From the NCBI RefSeq assembly GCF_001667275.1, contig NZ_LZHV01000048.1, positions 44,248 through 108,247 on the forward strand: DNA of 64,000 nucleotides. Reading direction: 5' to 3'. Made by a program: the position numbers and the translations under genes. The DNA comes from Mycobacterium sp. ACS4054 (GTDB taxonomy: Bacteria > Actinomycetota > Actinomycetes > Mycobacteriales > Mycobacteriaceae). Shown here piece after piece: positions 34,654 through 46,672 of this stretch (positions within the stretch are counted from its first letter, which is position 1; every line of letters starts with the position of its first letter). A model generated the notes under the pieces. That model had not been told where the DNA came from, made no database searches, and saw only the letters and a list, made by a program, of their open reading frames with translations.

Positions 34654-35796
34654 CTAGGCCCGCAGCAGCTCGGCCAGCCGCGCCGCGAGCACGTCCCACC
34701 GCCAGTGGGCCAGCGCCCACTCGCGTCCCGCCGCGCCCATCGCGGCCGCCCGATCCCGATCGCCGAGCACCTCGCTGACCGCGCCGGCGACGGCGTCCCG
34801 CGAGCGGCCATCGACCACCAGCCCAGTCTTGTTGTGCTGCACGGCTTCTGGAGCGCCGCCCGAGTCGCCGGCGATCACCGGCTTACCCGTCGCCGACGCC
34901 TCGAGGAACACGATGCCCAGCCCCTCGACGTCCATGCCTGCGCCGCGGGTGCGGCACGGCATGGCGAAGACGTCGGCCAGCGCGTGGTGGGCCGGGAGCT
35001 CGGCGGCCGGCACGCCGCCGGTGAACGTCACCTGGTCGGCCACCCCGCAATCGCGGGCCAGCTTGCGCAGCGAGTCCAGATAGGGGCCGCCGCCGACGAT
35101 CACCAGGGCCGCCCCGGCGACCTGCTGCCGGATCACCGGCAGCGCCTTGATCAGCATGTCCTGGCCCTTGCGCGGGACCAGGCGGGACACGCACACGACG
35201 GTGGGCCGCTCACCGAGCCCATACCGCTCGCGCAGCGCGGCGCCCGCGGCGGGGTCGGGCCGGAACCGGTCGGTGTTCACCCCCGGCGGCAGGTATTCCA
35301 ACGAGGCGTGCGGCCCGAACGCCGGCGCGAACCGGTCGCGGGTGTAGCGGCTGACGAAGGTGACGACGTCGGTGGTGTCGCCGATGCGGCGCAGCACCGA
35401 CCGCGCGACCGGCAGCATCGACCAGCCCACCTCGTGCCCGTGCGTGCTGGCCACCACCCGGGTCGCGCCGGCCGGGCGGGCGCGCTGCGCGAGCAGCGCC
35501 AGCGGCGCCGCCGCGCCGAACCAGACGGTGTCGATGCCGTGGTCGGCGATCAGCCGGCGCATCCGGGAGTCGACCGCCCGCCCCGGCAGCATCAGCGTGC
35601 CCGGATGGCGGACCACCCGATAGCCGGCCGCTTTGGCGGAGTCGTCGAAGGCGTCGGCGCCCTTCCACTGCGGCGCGTACACGGTCACCGAATGCGACCC
35701 GGCGTCGACCAGCCGACCGACGAAGTCGTTGAGGTAGGACTGGATGCCGCCCGGCCGGGGCGGAAAGTCGTTGGTTACCAGCAGGACCCGACTCAC
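34654..35796 (-). CDS. pimB: Phosphatidylinositol mannoside mannosyltransferase PimB'
   Basis: The 380-residue GT4-family, GDP-mannose-dependent enzyme adds the second mannose to phosphatidylinositol mannoside at the cytoplasmic face. The N-terminal acceptor loop is NDFPPRPGGIQ (9-19). The donor site shows SRLVPRKGQDML and the E-x7-E motif region GLGIVFLEASATGKPVIAG. GTG at 35794-35796 with TAGCCT six bases upstream suggests a leaderless message. It belongs functionally with mptA and the GT87 gene. Confidence 0.94.
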   Translation of the reverse strand: MSRVLLVTNDFPPRPGGIQSYLNDFVGRLVDAGSHSVTVYAPQWKGADAFDDSAKAAGYRVVRHPGTLMLPGRAVDSRMRRLIADHGIDTVWFGAAAPLALLAQRARPAGATRVVASTHGHEVGWSMLPVARSVLRRIGDTTDVVTFVSRYTRDRFAPAFGPHASLEYLPPGVNTDRFRPDPAAGAALRERYGLGERPTVVCVSRLVPRKGQDMLIKALPVIRQQVAGAALVIVGGGPYLDSLRKLARDCGVADQVTFTGGVPAAELPAHHALADVFAMPCRTRGAGMDVEGLGIVFLEASATGKPVIAGDSGGAPEAVQHNKTGLVVDGRSRDAVAGAVSEVLGDRDRAAAMGAAGREWALAHWRWDVLAARLAELLRA

Positions 35797-35802
35797 TGCG
35801 AC

Positions 35803-35808
35803 AGGCTA
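35803..35808 (-). promoter_or_regulatory. -10 element of pimB' (leaderless)
   Basis: TAGCCT on the minus strand, six bases before the GTG. Confidence 0.5.
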
Positions 35809-35843
35809 GCCTGGCGCCGCGCGCGGGCCGTGCGGGGCATCCG

Positions 35844-36761
35844 TCAGGCCGGGTGGGTCAGCCAGCCGTGCCAGCGCACGAGCAGGCCCGGCGTATCGGT
35901 GGCCAGGACGTCGTGGACGGCGGTGGGCACGTCGGTGTGGCCGACCCCGCAGACCGCCAGATACAGGTCGCGCAGCTTGGCGGCCCCGTAGGTGTCCGCG
36001 ACGAAGCGGGCGAACCACCACGCGCGGTCGTAGGAGAGTGAGCGCTGCGGCCCGGGCGCGTCCAGGTCGGTGTCCGAGGGCAGCGTCAGCGGCACCGGAA
36101 GCGCGTCGGGGGGGACCGGCGTCTGGGGCCGGGCGATGAAGTCGGCCACCCCTTCGGCCAGCCATCGGGGCGCATCCGGGGCGGTGTCCACGCGCGCGGC
36201 GTAGTGAAAAAGCTCGTGTGTCAACACAATTCGTAGCGCACCCGCGGTCATGCTGGCCGCACCCGGCGCGAACACGATCCGCTCATTGATGGCCACCCGG
36301 CGCGCGGGATCGACACGGTCGACGACGGTTACCGCCGCGATGTCGGCCCATTGTGCCGGCGGGCCCCCGCCCGCGGCGGCGCGGAACTCCTCGTCGGTGC
36401 GGGCCGCGATCACCGCGATCTCCCGCGACCAGTCGACACCCCAGAACGCCTCGACCGCGTTGATCGCGCCGCCGATATCGGCGGAGACCCGCGACAGCAG
36501 ACGGTCGCCGCCGAGTCCCAGCAGCCGAACGGTGCGGTCGCCGGCGACTTGCGACCTGGTCGCCGCGGCGACCTCGCTAGGCGCTGGAGTGATCAGCTGC
36601 GCGGGGCGTGCGCGGCTGTCGCGTTCGGCGTCGAAGGGCACGGCCGCGGCGACGATCAATTCGACGACGAATACCCAGGCCAGCAGCATCGTCAGCCGCT
36701 GGCGCGGCGTCCGGGGGCCCCTGCTAGTAGCGGCGGGCGTCGTGGACCGGGCCTGCGGCAT
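35844..36761 (-). CDS. Membrane-anchored HExxH protein, possible metallopeptidase (Rv2189c-like)
   Basis: The 305-residue conserved mycobacterial protein has one N-terminal membrane segment (about 25-43) and an exported domain. It contains HELFHYAA (about 180-187), a perfect HExxH zincin motif, followed by APRWLAEGVADF, where the downstream Glu could be the third zinc ligand as in gluzincins. This would make it an extracytoplasmic metallopeptidase, by inference only. ATG at 36761 overlaps the ripC coding end by 38 bases; a second ATG at 36689 would leave the membrane segment at the very N-terminus. Translation is probably coupled to ripC. Confidence 0.8.
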   Translation of the reverse strand: MPQARSTTPAATSRGPRTPRQRLTMLLAWVFVVELIVAAAVPFDAERDSRARPAQLITPAPSEVAAATRSQVAGDRTVRLLGLGGDRLLSRVSADIGGAINAVEAFWGVDWSREIAVIAARTDEEFRAAAGGGPPAQWADIAAVTVVDRVDPARRVAINERIVFAPGAASMTAGALRIVLTHELFHYAARVDTAPDAPRWLAEGVADFIARPQTPVPPDALPVPLTLPSDTDLDAPGPQRSLSYDRAWWFARFVADTYGAAKLRDLYLAVCGVGHTDVPTAVHDVLATDTPGLLVRWHGWLTHPA

Positions 36762-37875
36762 TCATCGGCACCACCCGCACCGGCTGGCCGTAGGTGGAGG
36801 AATGGATCACCATGCCGTCACCGACGTAGAGGCCGCTGTGTGACGCGTCGTTGTAGAAGGTGATCACGTCACCGGGCTGCAGGTCCGACAGCGACACCGG
36901 TTGGCCGCCCGTGGCCTGCGCCTGGCTGGAGTGCGGGAGGGAAATGCCGGCCTGCTGGAACGCCCACATCACCAGCCCGGAGCAGTCGAACCCGCCGGGT
37001 GCGGCGCCACCCCACACGTAGGGCGAGCCGACCTGGGTCAGCGCCGCCTGCACGACGGTCGCGCGGTCACCGCCGCCGGCCCCGCCGCCGAACGGTCCGG
37101 ACATTCCGCCGGGCGGCGGCGCCTCACCGGGTACCTGTCCGGCCGGTGGCGGCGCGCCCGGCGGCGCGGCCTCCGGCGCGGGCGCGCCGGGTGCCGGGAG
37201 CCCGGCCGGGATGGGGCCGGGATCGGCGAGCGCGGTGCGCTGCTCGGGCGACAGGGATACGTATTGCGACTTGACCACCGCGATCTGCACCTGCAGCTGA
37301 CTCTGCTTGGACTGCAGGCTCGCTCGCACCGCGGCGGCCTGCTCGGCCGCGCTCTTGGCGTCGGCGGCGGACTTCGCGGACTCCCGCTCGGCCTTGGCGG
37401 CCTGCTCGCCGGCGACCCGGAAGTTCGTCATCTGGTCGGACATCTGCGTCGCCATCAGCCGCTGCATGGCCAGCTTGTCGATCAACCCCTGCGGCGATCC
37501 GGCGGTCAGCATGGCCGTCATGCCGTCGACCCGGCCGCCCATGTACGTCGCGGCGGCGAGCTTGTTCACGGCGCCCTGGAACGACGCCAGGCGGGCCTTG
37601 GCCGCATCGACGGCGGCCTGGGCGTCGTCGTGCTTCTTCTCCGCCGCACGCTGGGCGACCAGCTTGTTGTTCAGGTCGAGCTGCGCGCTGTGCATCGCCT
37701 CGGTGGTCTGCTCGGCCTGGCGGGACAGCTCGTTGAGCTTCGCCAGCGCGTCCTCGGCCGGGTCGGCCGAGACGTTCGCGGCAACGACGCCGGAAAAGAC
37801 CGTGAAGCCCGCTAGGGTCCCGATGGCAATTCGTGTGAGGACACGCGCAAACGGGTATCTAGAGTCAAGCCTCAA
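36724..37875 (-). CDS. ripC: NlpC/P60 peptidoglycan endopeptidase RipC
   Basis: RipC cleaves stem peptides (D-Glu-mDAP) during cell separation and is activated by FtsEX in mycobacteria. The 383-residue exported protein has a signal peptide (1-35), an alpha-helical coiled-coil domain (about 40-210) and a Pro/Gly-rich linker (215-270). The NlpC/P60 domain (275-383) holds the catalytic Cys in GFDCSGLVMW, His in ASHSGLYVGDG and the third His in IHSSTYG. TTG at 37873-37875 is the start; AAGGAAG lies seven bases upstream. Confidence 0.94.
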   Translation of the reverse strand: MRLDSRYPFARVLTRIAIGTLAGFTVFSGVVAANVSADPAEDALAKLNELSRQAEQTTEAMHSAQLDLNNKLVAQRAAEKKHDDAQAAVDAAKARLASFQGAVNKLAAATYMGGRVDGMTAMLTAGSPQGLIDKLAMQRLMATQMSDQMTNFRVAGEQAAKAERESAKSAADAKSAAEQAAAVRASLQSKQSQLQVQIAVVKSQYVSLSPEQRTALADPGPIPAGLPAPGAPAPEAAPPGAPPPAGQVPGEAPPPGGMSGPFGGGAGGGDRATVVQAALTQVGSPYVWGGAAPGGFDCSGLVMWAFQQAGISLPHSSQAQATGGQPVSLSDLQPGDVITFYNDASHSGLYVGDGMVIHSSTYGQPVRVVPMNAAGPVHDARRY

Positions 37876-38057
37876 GATTTTGCTTCCTTAAACGGCCATC
37901 GACGACCGCGCGTCGTCGAGCTGGTTTAGGTCTCAAACAGGTTACGAAACGATATCGACGTTTGTCCAAAGCGAGCGGTTAAGAAATTGGAAAGATTTCT
38001 GTCATAACCATGTGAACGCCGATGTCCCCCTCGTAAACCTTTGGCACACAAAGCATC
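37876..38057. other. AT-richer leader between ripC and the cysteine-rich gene
   Basis: About 180 bases without a gene and visibly richer in A and T than the surroundings. It holds a small stem (cgacgac/gtcgtcg, plus about 37900-37918) in the ripC leader, and agaaat/atttct arms at 37982-37987 and 37995-38000. The ripC promoter candidate is listed separately. I could not match a known riboswitch fold. Confidence 0.4.
37939..37969 (-). promoter_or_regulatory. Candidate ripC promoter
   Basis: Minus strand TTGGAC (plus 37964-37969) and TAACCT (37939-37944) separated by 19 bases, giving a leader of about 55 bases. A GTAAC (37941-37945) overlaps the -10; MtrA, known to control cell-wall hydrolase genes, binds GTAAC-type repeats, but only one half-site is clear here. 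Confidence 0.35.
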
Positions 38058-38312
38058 CTAAGCCACGCCAAAATCGTGTCCGCGGCGGATGGGTACCAGC
38101 CGCAATCGCGGTGCCAGTCCCGCATCGGCAAGAACCGCCAATGCAGCGCATTCGTCCTCCAACAAAGTTTCCGGGACCCCGAGTAACACGCTGACGACGC
38201 AGTCGCGGCATCCCGGGCCGCGCACCGCGCAGTCGTCACAGTCGATCACCACCGGCGCCCCCGCTTCCGGCACCATCGCGCCGTAGCTGTCGGGCCCACT
38301 GCTTCGTGCCAT
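38058..38312 (-). CDS. Small cysteine-rich conserved protein
   Basis: The 84-residue protein has a C-x2-C-x6-C-x2-C cluster, CDDCAVRGPGCRDC (about 25-38), followed by VVSVLLGVPETLLEDE. I recall similar short actinobacterial proteins of unknown function, but no name. The cysteine spacing suggests zinc or Fe-S binding. ATG at 38310-38312 has GAGAGGA nine bases upstream, and the frame is clean up to TAG. It is the gene upstream of ripC on the same strand, 182 bases away, and divergent from the exonuclease fusion gene. Confidence 0.75.
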   Translation of the reverse strand: MARSSGPDSYGAMVPEAGAPVVIDCDDCAVRGPGCRDCVVSVLLGVPETLLEDECAALAVLADAGLAPRLRLVPIRRGHDFGVA

Positions 38313-40248
38313 CGGATCGGTCCTCTCGGTCAGGCTTGGCGAACGTCAGGTCGGACTACCCGAACGGTAACCGCGGCCACCGACAACCCGCCGGGGTCGC
38401 GTTTGGGCTGGCACCGGGCCCGGTTCGATCGGCGTGGCGGCCGCGCTGGTGTCGGTGGTGGCGCTTAACGTCGCGGCCATGGGTGCCGGTGGTGCGACTC
38501 AGCTCAGCTTCGCCGAGTTGGGGCCGTCATTTGCCAGCACCGAAGTCCCGCTGCGGGACACCACCTTCGTGGTGGTCGACCTGGAAACCACCGGCGGGCG
38601 CACGAAGAGCACCGACGGAAGCGTTCCCGACGCCATCACCGAGATCGGGGCGGTCAAAGTCCGCGGCGGGGTGGTCCTGGGCGAGTTCGCCACGCTCGTC
38701 GATCCGCAGCGCAGCATCCCGCCCCAGATCGTGCAGCTCACCGGCATCACGACGGCGATGGTGTCCGACGCCCCGACCATCGACGCGGTGCTGCCGATGT
38801 TCCTCGAGTTCGCCGGCGATGCGGTGCTGGTCGCCCACAACGCCGGGTTCGACATCGGGTTCCTGCGCGCCGCGGCGGCGCGGTGCGATATCGCCTGGCC
38901 CCGGCCGCAGGTGCTGTGCACGGTGCGGCTGGCCCGCCGGGTGCTCAGCCGCGAGGAAGCGCCCAGCGTGCGGCTGGCCGCCCTGGCGCGGTTGTTCGCC
39001 GTCGCCACCCAGCCCACGCACCGCGCGCTCGACGACGCCCGCGCCACCGTCGACGTGCTGCACGCGCTGATCGAGCGGGTGGGCAATCAGGGCGTACACA
39101 CCTTTGCCGATTTGCGTTCCTACCTGCCGGACGTGACCCCTGCCCAGCGGCGCAAGCGGGTCCTCGCCCACGGCCTGCCCCACCGGCCGGGGGTCTACCT
39201 GTTTCGGGGGCCGTCCGGCGAGGTGCTCTACATCGGCACCGCCGTCGACCTGCACCGCCGGGTCGGCCAGTACTTCACCGGCGCCGACCCGCGCGGCCGG
39301 ATGAAGGAGATGGTCAACCTGGCGACCGCGGTCGACCACGTCGAGTGCGCCCACGCGCTGGAGGCCGGCGTCCGCGAGCTGCGGCTGCTGGCCGCGCACG
39401 CCCCGCCCTACAACCGCCGGTCGAGGTTCCCGCACCGCTGGTGGTGGGTGGCGCTCAGCGACGAGGCGTTCCCGCGTCTGGCGGTGGTGCGGGCGCCCCG
39501 GCACGACCGCGCCGTCGGCCCGTTTCGGTCCCGCGCCGACGCGGCCGACACCGCCGACCTGCTCGCCCGCTTCACCGGCCTGCGGACGTGCACCGCCCGG
39601 CTGGGCCGCTCGGTCCTGCACGGCCCGCGCTGCGCCGAGGCGGAGGTCTCGCCCTGCCCCGCGGCCCGCGACATCACGGCCACCCAATATGCCGCGGCCG
39701 TGGCGCGCGCCGCCGCGTTGATCGACGGAATGGACAACGCCGCCCTGTCGGCCGCCGTGGACCAGGTCAGCGCGCTGGCCGACCGGCACCATTTCGAGAG
39801 CGCCGCGCGCCTGCGCGACCGCACCGCCACGGCCGTCGAAATATTGTGGCGCGGCCAGCGATTGCGGGCCTTGGCCGCGCTGCCCGAGCTGATCGCTGCC
39901 GCACCCGACGGCGAGGGCGGCTACCACCTCGCCGTCGTGCGGCACGGCCAGCTCGCCGCGGCCGGCGCGGCGCGCCGCGGGGTGCCCCCGATGCCGGTGG
40001 TCGACGCCATTGTGGCTGCGGCACAAGCGATCTTGCCCACCCCGGCGCCCCTGGGCGGCGCGTTGGTGGAGGAATCCGCGCTGATCGCGCGCTGGCTGGC
40101 CGGTCCGGGCGTGCGCATCGTCCGCGTCGACGACTCCCCCGACGCCGCGGGCTGGGCTTCGCCATTGCGTTCGGCCGGCGTGTGGGCGGCGTGGGCGGCC
40201 TCGGCACGCTCGGCGCGGCTCGCGTATGAGCAAGTGGCCCAACGCGAC

Positions 40249-42090
<1,842 letters not shown>

Positions 42091-42130
42091 GCCGACGGCT
42101 CCGAATAAAGCAATGAACAGGAGTGCTCGG

Positions 42131-42985
42131 TTGAAGAAGCTGGGGTCCATGCGAAACCGGAAGCCGCGACAAGCACAGCGTGACCGCTCCCGGCGTCGGC
42201 TGCGCCGCCGCCTGTCGGGCGGGCTGTTGCTGCTGATCGCGCTGACCATCGCCGGCGGCCTGGCCGCCGTGCTCACGCCCCGTCCGCAGGTGGCCGTCGC
42301 CGACGAGTCGTCCTCGGCGCTGCTGCGGACCGGCAAGCAGCTCTTCGAGACCTCGTGTGTGTCGTGCCACGGCGCCAACCTGCAGGGTGTGGCCGACCGC
42401 GGCCCCAGCCTGATCGGCGTCGGCGAGGCGGCCGTGTACTTCCAGGTGTCCACCGGCCGGATGCCCGCGATGACCGGCGAGGCCCAGGCGCCGCGCAAGG
42501 AGCCGATCTTCGACGAGGCGCAGGTGGACGCGCTGGGCGCGTACGTGCAGGCCAACGGCGGCGGCCCGACCACGGTGCGCAACCCCGACGGCAGCCTGGC
42601 GATGAAGTCGCTGCGCGGCGAGGACACGGGCCGCGGCGGCGACCTGTTCCGGCTCAACTGCTCCTCGTGCCACAACTTCACCGGTCGCGGCGGGGCGCTG
42701 TCCTCGGGCAAGTACGCGCCGCCGCTGGAGGCGCCGAACGAGCAGCAGATCCTGGCGGCGATGCGGACCGGCCCGCAGAACATGCCGAAGTTCTCCGATC
42801 GCCAGCTGTCCTTCGAAGCCAAGAAGGACATCATCGGCTACATCAAGGCGGTGACCGAAGAGCGCCAGCCCGGCGGCTACGGCCTCGGTGGATTCGGGCC
42901 CGCCCCCGAGGGCATGGCCGCGTGGATCATCGGGATGGTCGCCGCCATCGGTTTGGCACTGTGGATTGGGGCACGAGCATCATGA
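42131..42985 (+). CDS. qcrC: Diheme cytochrome c subunit QcrC
   Basis: QcrC is the c-type dihaem subunit of the cytochrome bcc complex that passes electrons directly to the aa3 oxidase. The 284-residue protein has a basic N-terminus, a membrane segment (about 30-48), two haem motifs C76-VSC-H80 and C177-SSC-H181, and a C-terminal membrane anchor. TTG at 42131-42133 is preferred: CAGGAG lies seven bases upstream. An in-frame ATG at 42113 has no ribosome site. The stop overlaps qcrA as ATGA. Confidence 0.94.
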   Translation: MKKLGSMRNRKPRQAQRDRSRRRLRRRLSGGLLLLIALTIAGGLAAVLTPRPQVAVADESSSALLRTGKQLFETSCVSCHGANLQGVADRGPSLIGVGEAAVYFQVSTGRMPAMTGEAQAPRKEPIFDEAQVDALGAYVQANGGGPTTVRNPDGSLAMKSLRGEDTGRGGDLFRLNCSSCHNFTGRGGALSSGKYAPPLEAPNEQQILAAMRTGPQNMPKFSDRQLSFEAKKDIIGYIKAVTEERQPGGYGLGGFGPAPEGMAAWIIGMVAAIGLALWIGARAS

Positions 42986-44184
42986 GCGAAAACGACGTTC
43001 GCGGCTCGGACACCGACAAGGGCGCCGCGCCAAACGAACCCGACGAGGCGGCCCTGGCCGCCATGTCGCAACGGGAGCTGGTGGCGCTGGGCGGGCGGCT
43101 CGACGGCGTCGAGACGATCGTCAACGAACCCCGCTGGCCCGTCGAGGGCACCAAGGCCGAGAAGCGCGCCGAGCGCGGCGTCGCCGTCTGGCTGTTGCTC
43201 GGCGGCGGTTTCGGACTGGCGCTGCTGTTGGTCTTCCTGTTCTGGCCGTGGGAGTACAAGCCCAAGGATTCCGCCGGCAGCCTGCTGTACGACCTGGCCA
43301 CCCCGCTGTACGGCCTGACCTTCGGGATGTCCATCCTGTCGATCGCCGTCGGCACCATCCTGTATCAGAAAAGGTTTATCCCGGAAGAGATTTCGATCCA
43401 GGATCGCCACGACGGCGCTTCCCGGGAGATCGACCGCAAGACGGTCGTGGCGAACCTGACCGACGCCCTGGAGGGCTCGACCGTTCGGCGCCGCAAGGTC
43501 ATCGGGCTGTCGCTGGGGCTGGGCCTCGGCGCGTTCGGCCTTTCGACTCTGGTGGCGTTCGCCGGCGGCCTGATCAAGAACCCGTGGAAGCCGGTGGTGT
43601 CCACCGCCAACGGCAAGAAGGCCGTGCTGTGGACGTCCGGCTGGACCCCGCGGTATCAGGGCGAGACCATCTTCCTCGCGCGGGCCACCGGATCCGCGGG
43701 CGCCTCGCCGTTCATCAAGATGCGTCCGGAAGACCTCGACGCCGGTGGCATGGAAACCGTCTTCCCGTGGCGGGAGTCCGACGGTGACGGCACCACCCCG
43801 GAATCGCAGGAAAAGCTTCGCGCGATCAACCAGGGCGTGCGCAACCCCGTGATGCTCATCCGGGTCCGGCCGACCGACATGCCCCGCGTGGTCAAACGCC
43901 AGGGCCAGGAAAGCTTCAACTACGGCGAACTGTTCGCCTACACCAAGGTCTGCTCGCATTTGGGTTGCCCCGCATCGCTTTTCGAGGAGCAGACCTACCG
44001 GATCCTGTGCCCCTGCCACCAGTCGCAGTTCGACGCCCTGCACTTCGCCAAGCCGATCTTCGGTCCGGCGGCGCGTGCGCTGGCGCAACTGCCCATCACG
44101 ATCGACACCAACGGGTATCTGGTCGCCAACGGTGACTTCATCGAGCCCGTCGGACCGGCATTCTGGGAGAGGACGACAACATGA
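42982..44184 (+). CDS. qcrA: Rieske iron-sulfur subunit QcrA
   Basis: QcrA is the Rieske protein of the bcc complex. The 400-residue protein has three membrane segments (about 68-90, 106-125 and 170-193), the mycobacterial arrangement, and then the Rieske domain. The [2Fe-2S] ligands are in C324-S-H-L-G-C329 and C343-P-C-H346. The ATG at 42982 overlaps the qcrC stop as ATGA, and its own stop overlaps qcrB as ATGA, so the three subunits are coupled. Confidence 0.96.
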   Translation: MSENDVRGSDTDKGAAPNEPDEAALAAMSQRELVALGGRLDGVETIVNEPRWPVEGTKAEKRAERGVAVWLLLGGGFGLALLLVFLFWPWEYKPKDSAGSLLYDLATPLYGLTFGMSILSIAVGTILYQKRFIPEEISIQDRHDGASREIDRKTVVANLTDALEGSTVRRRKVIGLSLGLGLGAFGLSTLVAFAGGLIKNPWKPVVSTANGKKAVLWTSGWTPRYQGETIFLARATGSAGASPFIKMRPEDLDAGGMETVFPWRESDGDGTTPESQEKLRAINQGVRNPVMLIRVRPTDMPRVVKRQGQESFNYGELFAYTKVCSHLGCPASLFEEQTYRILCPCHQSQFDALHFAKPIFGPAARALAQLPITIDTNGYLVANGDFIEPVGPAFWERTTT

Positions 44185-45881
44185 GTCCAAAACTGAGTCC
44201 CCCGAAACCGCCGAAGATCGGCGATGTCCTGGCCCGTCAGGGCGAGGACATCGACACGCGTTATCACCCGTCCGCGGCGGTGCGCCGGCAGCTCAACAAG
44301 GTCTTCCCGACGCACTGGTCGTTCCTGTTGGGCGAGATCGCGATGTACAGCTTCATCGTGCTGCTGCTCACCGGCGTGTACCTGACGCTGTTCTTCGACC
44401 CGTCGATGGCCGAGATCACCTACAACGGCGTCTACCAACCGCTGCGCGGCGTGGACATGTCCAAGGCCTTCGCCTCGACGCTGGACATCTCGTTCGAGGT
44501 GCGTGGCGGTCTGTTCGTCCGGCAGGTACACCACTGGGCCGCACTGATTTTCGCCGCGTCGATCATGGTTCACCTGGCGCGCATCTTCTTCACCGGGGCG
44601 TTCCGGCGGCCGCGCGAGGCGAACTGGGTGATCGGCTCGCTGCTGTTGATCCTGGCCATGTTCGAGGGCTACTTCGGCTACTCGCTGCCCGACGACCTGC
44701 TGTCGGGCATCGGGCTGCGCGCCGCGCTGTCGTCGATCACGTTGGGAATGCCCGTGATCGGCACCTGGCTGCACTGGGCGTTGTTCGGCGGCGACTTCCC
44801 TTGCGGCGGTGTGGGTGACGAGTGCGCCGCGGCGGGCTACATCATCCCGCGCATGTACGCCCTGCACATTCTGCTGATCCCGGGGATCATCCTGGCGCTG
44901 ATCGGCCTGCACCTGGCGATGGTCTGGTTCCAGAAGCACACCCAGTTCCCCGGCCCGGGCCGCACCGAGCACAACGTCGTCGGCGTGCGCGTGATGCCCA
45001 TCTTCGCCGTCAAGTCCGGCGCGTTCTTCGCCGCGATCGTCGGCGTGCTCGGCCTGATGGGCGGCCTGCTGCAGATCAACCCGATCTGGAACCTGGGCCC
45101 CTACAAGCCATCTCACGTCTCGGCGGGCTCGCAGCCCGACTTCTACATGATGTGGACCGAGGGCCTGGCCCGTATCTGGCCGCCGTGGGAGTTCTACTTC
45201 TGGCACCACACCATCCCGGCCGCCGTCTGGGTGGCGCTGATCATGGGGCTGATCTTCATCCTGCTGATCGTCTACCCGTTCCTGGAGAAGCGGTTCAGCG
45301 GCGACTACGCGCACCACAACCTGTTGCAGCGGCCGCGTGACGTCCCGGTGCGGACTGCCATTGGCGCCATGGCGATCTCGTTCTACATGCTGCTGACGCT
45401 GGCGGCGATGAACGACATCATCGCGCTGAAGTTCCAGATCTCGCTGAACGCGACGACCTGGATCGGCCGCATCGGAATGGTCATCCTGCCGCCGGTGGTG
45501 TACTTCATTACCTACCGGTGGTGTATTGCCTTGCAGCGCAGCGACCGCGAGGTGCTCGCGCACGGCATCGAGACCGGCATCATCAAGCGGCTGCCGCACG
45601 GGGCGTACATCGAGCTGCATCAGCCGCTCGGCCCGGTCGACGACCACGGCCACCCGCTGCCGCTCGAGTACCAGGGTTCGGCGCTGCCCAAGCGGATGAA
45701 CAAGCTGGGCTCGGCGGGTTCACCGGGTAGCGGCAGCTTCCTGTTCGCCGACCCGGTGTCCGAGGATGCGGCGCTGCGCGAGGCGGCACACGGCTCCGAG
45801 CAACGCGCTCTGACCGCCCTACGCGAACACCAGGAGAGCACCGTCGGTTCGCCGAACGGCAAGAACGGCGAGCACCACTAG
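44181..45881 (+). CDS. qcrB: Cytochrome b subunit QcrB
   Basis: QcrB is the quinol-oxidising cytochrome b subunit of the bcc complex and the target of imidazopyridine drugs in M. tuberculosis. The 566-residue protein has about nine membrane segments, paired haem-ligand histidines on helices B and D ([16 protein letters not shown] and [17 protein letters not shown]), and PPWEFYF, which corresponds to the quinol-site PEWY motif region. A long hydrophilic C-terminal tail follows. ATG overlaps the qcrA stop. It is the last clear gene of this operon. Confidence 0.96.
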   Translation: MSPKLSPPKPPKIGDVLARQGEDIDTRYHPSAAVRRQLNKVFPTHWSFLLGEIAMYSFIVLLLTGVYLTLFFDPSMAEITYNGVYQPLRGVDMSKAFASTLDISFEVRGGLFVRQVHHWAALIFAASIMVHLARIFFTGAFRRPREANWVIGSLLLILAMFEGYFGYSLPDDLLSGIGLRAALSSITLGMPVIGTWLHWALFGGDFPCGGVGDECAAAGYIIPRMYALHILLIPGIILALIGLHLAMVWFQKHTQFPGPGRTEHNVVGVRVMPIFAVKSGAFFAAIVGVLGLMGGLLQINPIWNLGPYKPSHVSAGSQPDFYMMWTEGLARIWPPWEFYFWHHTIPAAVWVALIMGLIFILLIVYPFLEKRFSGDYAHHNLLQRPRDVPVRTAIGAMAISFYMLLTLAAMNDIIALKFQISLNATTWIGRIGMVILPPVVYFITYRWCIALQRSDREVLAHGIETGIIKRLPHGAYIELHQPLGPVDDHGHPLPLEYQGSALPKRMNKLGSAGSPGSGSFLFADPVSEDAALREAAHGSEQRALTALREHQESTVGSPNGKNGEHH

Positions 45882-45900
45882 GTTTCGCGCCGGTCCGGCT

Positions 45901-46341
45901 TCAGGCCGTCGCGCACTGTTGCTGGGCCGCCCGCAGGATGGAGCCGGCGGTCAGGAACGCCTGCTTCGTCTGGTCGCGCGCTTCGACGGGAAGGTCTGCC
46001 GCGCAACGCAACACCATCAGGGCAAGCGCGCTGTGGGTGGCGTACGGGATGACCAACAGGTTGATGCTTGCGTCTCCCCCGACGAGGGTCATCACGTGCT
46101 GGCGTTTGCGTTCCCAGCCCGACCAGTTCAAGTCGGGCGGCCGTTGCAGCGGTGGCCAGTTGACGTTGATGGAGCGGATGTCTCCCAGCAAGGGAGTCAA
46201 AATCGCTACCAGGCCGGGCAATTCGTTGGTGATGCGGTCCGCACGCGGCCACCACGCACCGTCGATGACGCGACCGAGTTCGCGTGCCACCGACAGCCGG
46301 ACCGGATTGGTCCCGCGTCGTCGTTCAAGCGATTCGGTCAT
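45901..46341 (-). CDS. DUF5994 family protein
   Basis: The 146-residue protein of unknown function matches my recollection of the DUF5994 pattern: VIDGAWWPRADRITNELPGL near residues 30-50, then NVNWPPL, then LLVIPYATHSALALMVL. Mycobacteria carry several paralogues. It lies on the minus strand directly after qcrB (19 bases apart, convergent). I do not recall it at this position in H37Rv, so it looks like a local insertion. ATG at 46341 lacks a strong ribosome site. No partner in the respiratory operon is implied. Confidence 0.75.
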   Translation of the reverse strand: MTESLERRRGTNPVRLSVARELGRVIDGAWWPRADRITNELPGLVAILTPLLGDIRSINVNWPPLQRPPDLNWSGWERKRQHVMTLVGGDASINLLVIPYATHSALALMVLRCAADLPVEARDQTKQAFLTAGSILRAAQQQCATA

Positions 46342-46672
46342 TCCACGGCCTGGTGAACTCGGCCAGGCAATTTCCCAGCATCCACGGGCGTCCCTTCAGT
46401 CGGCGTCGTCCGCCCCGGCGAGCGCGGGCGGACGGAGGAATCGCATTCCCCGTGGGCGACCTCCGCCCGGGGGCGGGGGAAACCTCTGACAACGAAACAG
46501 CTCGCGGTCGACGCTACGCCACGGGTGAACGGTCGCAACCGCCAGGGTTGACGGCTCAGCCCGCGGGCGATCGCGATGGTGGGCTCGGCCCGGGCTTGCA
46601 CTACAGTGGCGAGTGCCTGACCGTGGCGCTGTCCGGGTGAGCGGGGGGCCGACACCGTGAGGATGGGCCTAA
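46342..46672. other. Intergenic region between DUF5994 and the 77-residue ORF
   Basis: About 330 bases without a convincing gene; overlapping frames here have shuffled, Arg/Pro-rich compositions typical of shadows. TACAGT (46602-46607) could be the -10 of the downstream small gene, with a leader of about 60 bases. GC-rich inverted segments occur near 46407-46429. Confidence 0.4.

Noticed and set aside
37876..38057. c-di-AMP (ydaO-type) riboswitch before ripC
   Set aside because: Such elements precede some actinobacterial hydrolase genes, but the conserved ydaO core stretches could not be found here.
37979..38239. 86-codon minus-strand frame overlapping the cysteine-rich gene
   Set aside because: It lacks a ribosome site and overlaps the better-supported frame at 38058-38312.
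38527..40242. 571-codon minus-strand open frame across the nuclease fusion gene
   Set aside because: Shadow of a gene with intact nuclease motifs; no recognisable domain of its own.
46284..46655. Two open frames (plus 118 codons, minus 105 codons) after the DUF5994 gene
   Set aside because: Arg/Pro/Gly-rich shuffled composition, no ribosome site and no recognisable pattern.
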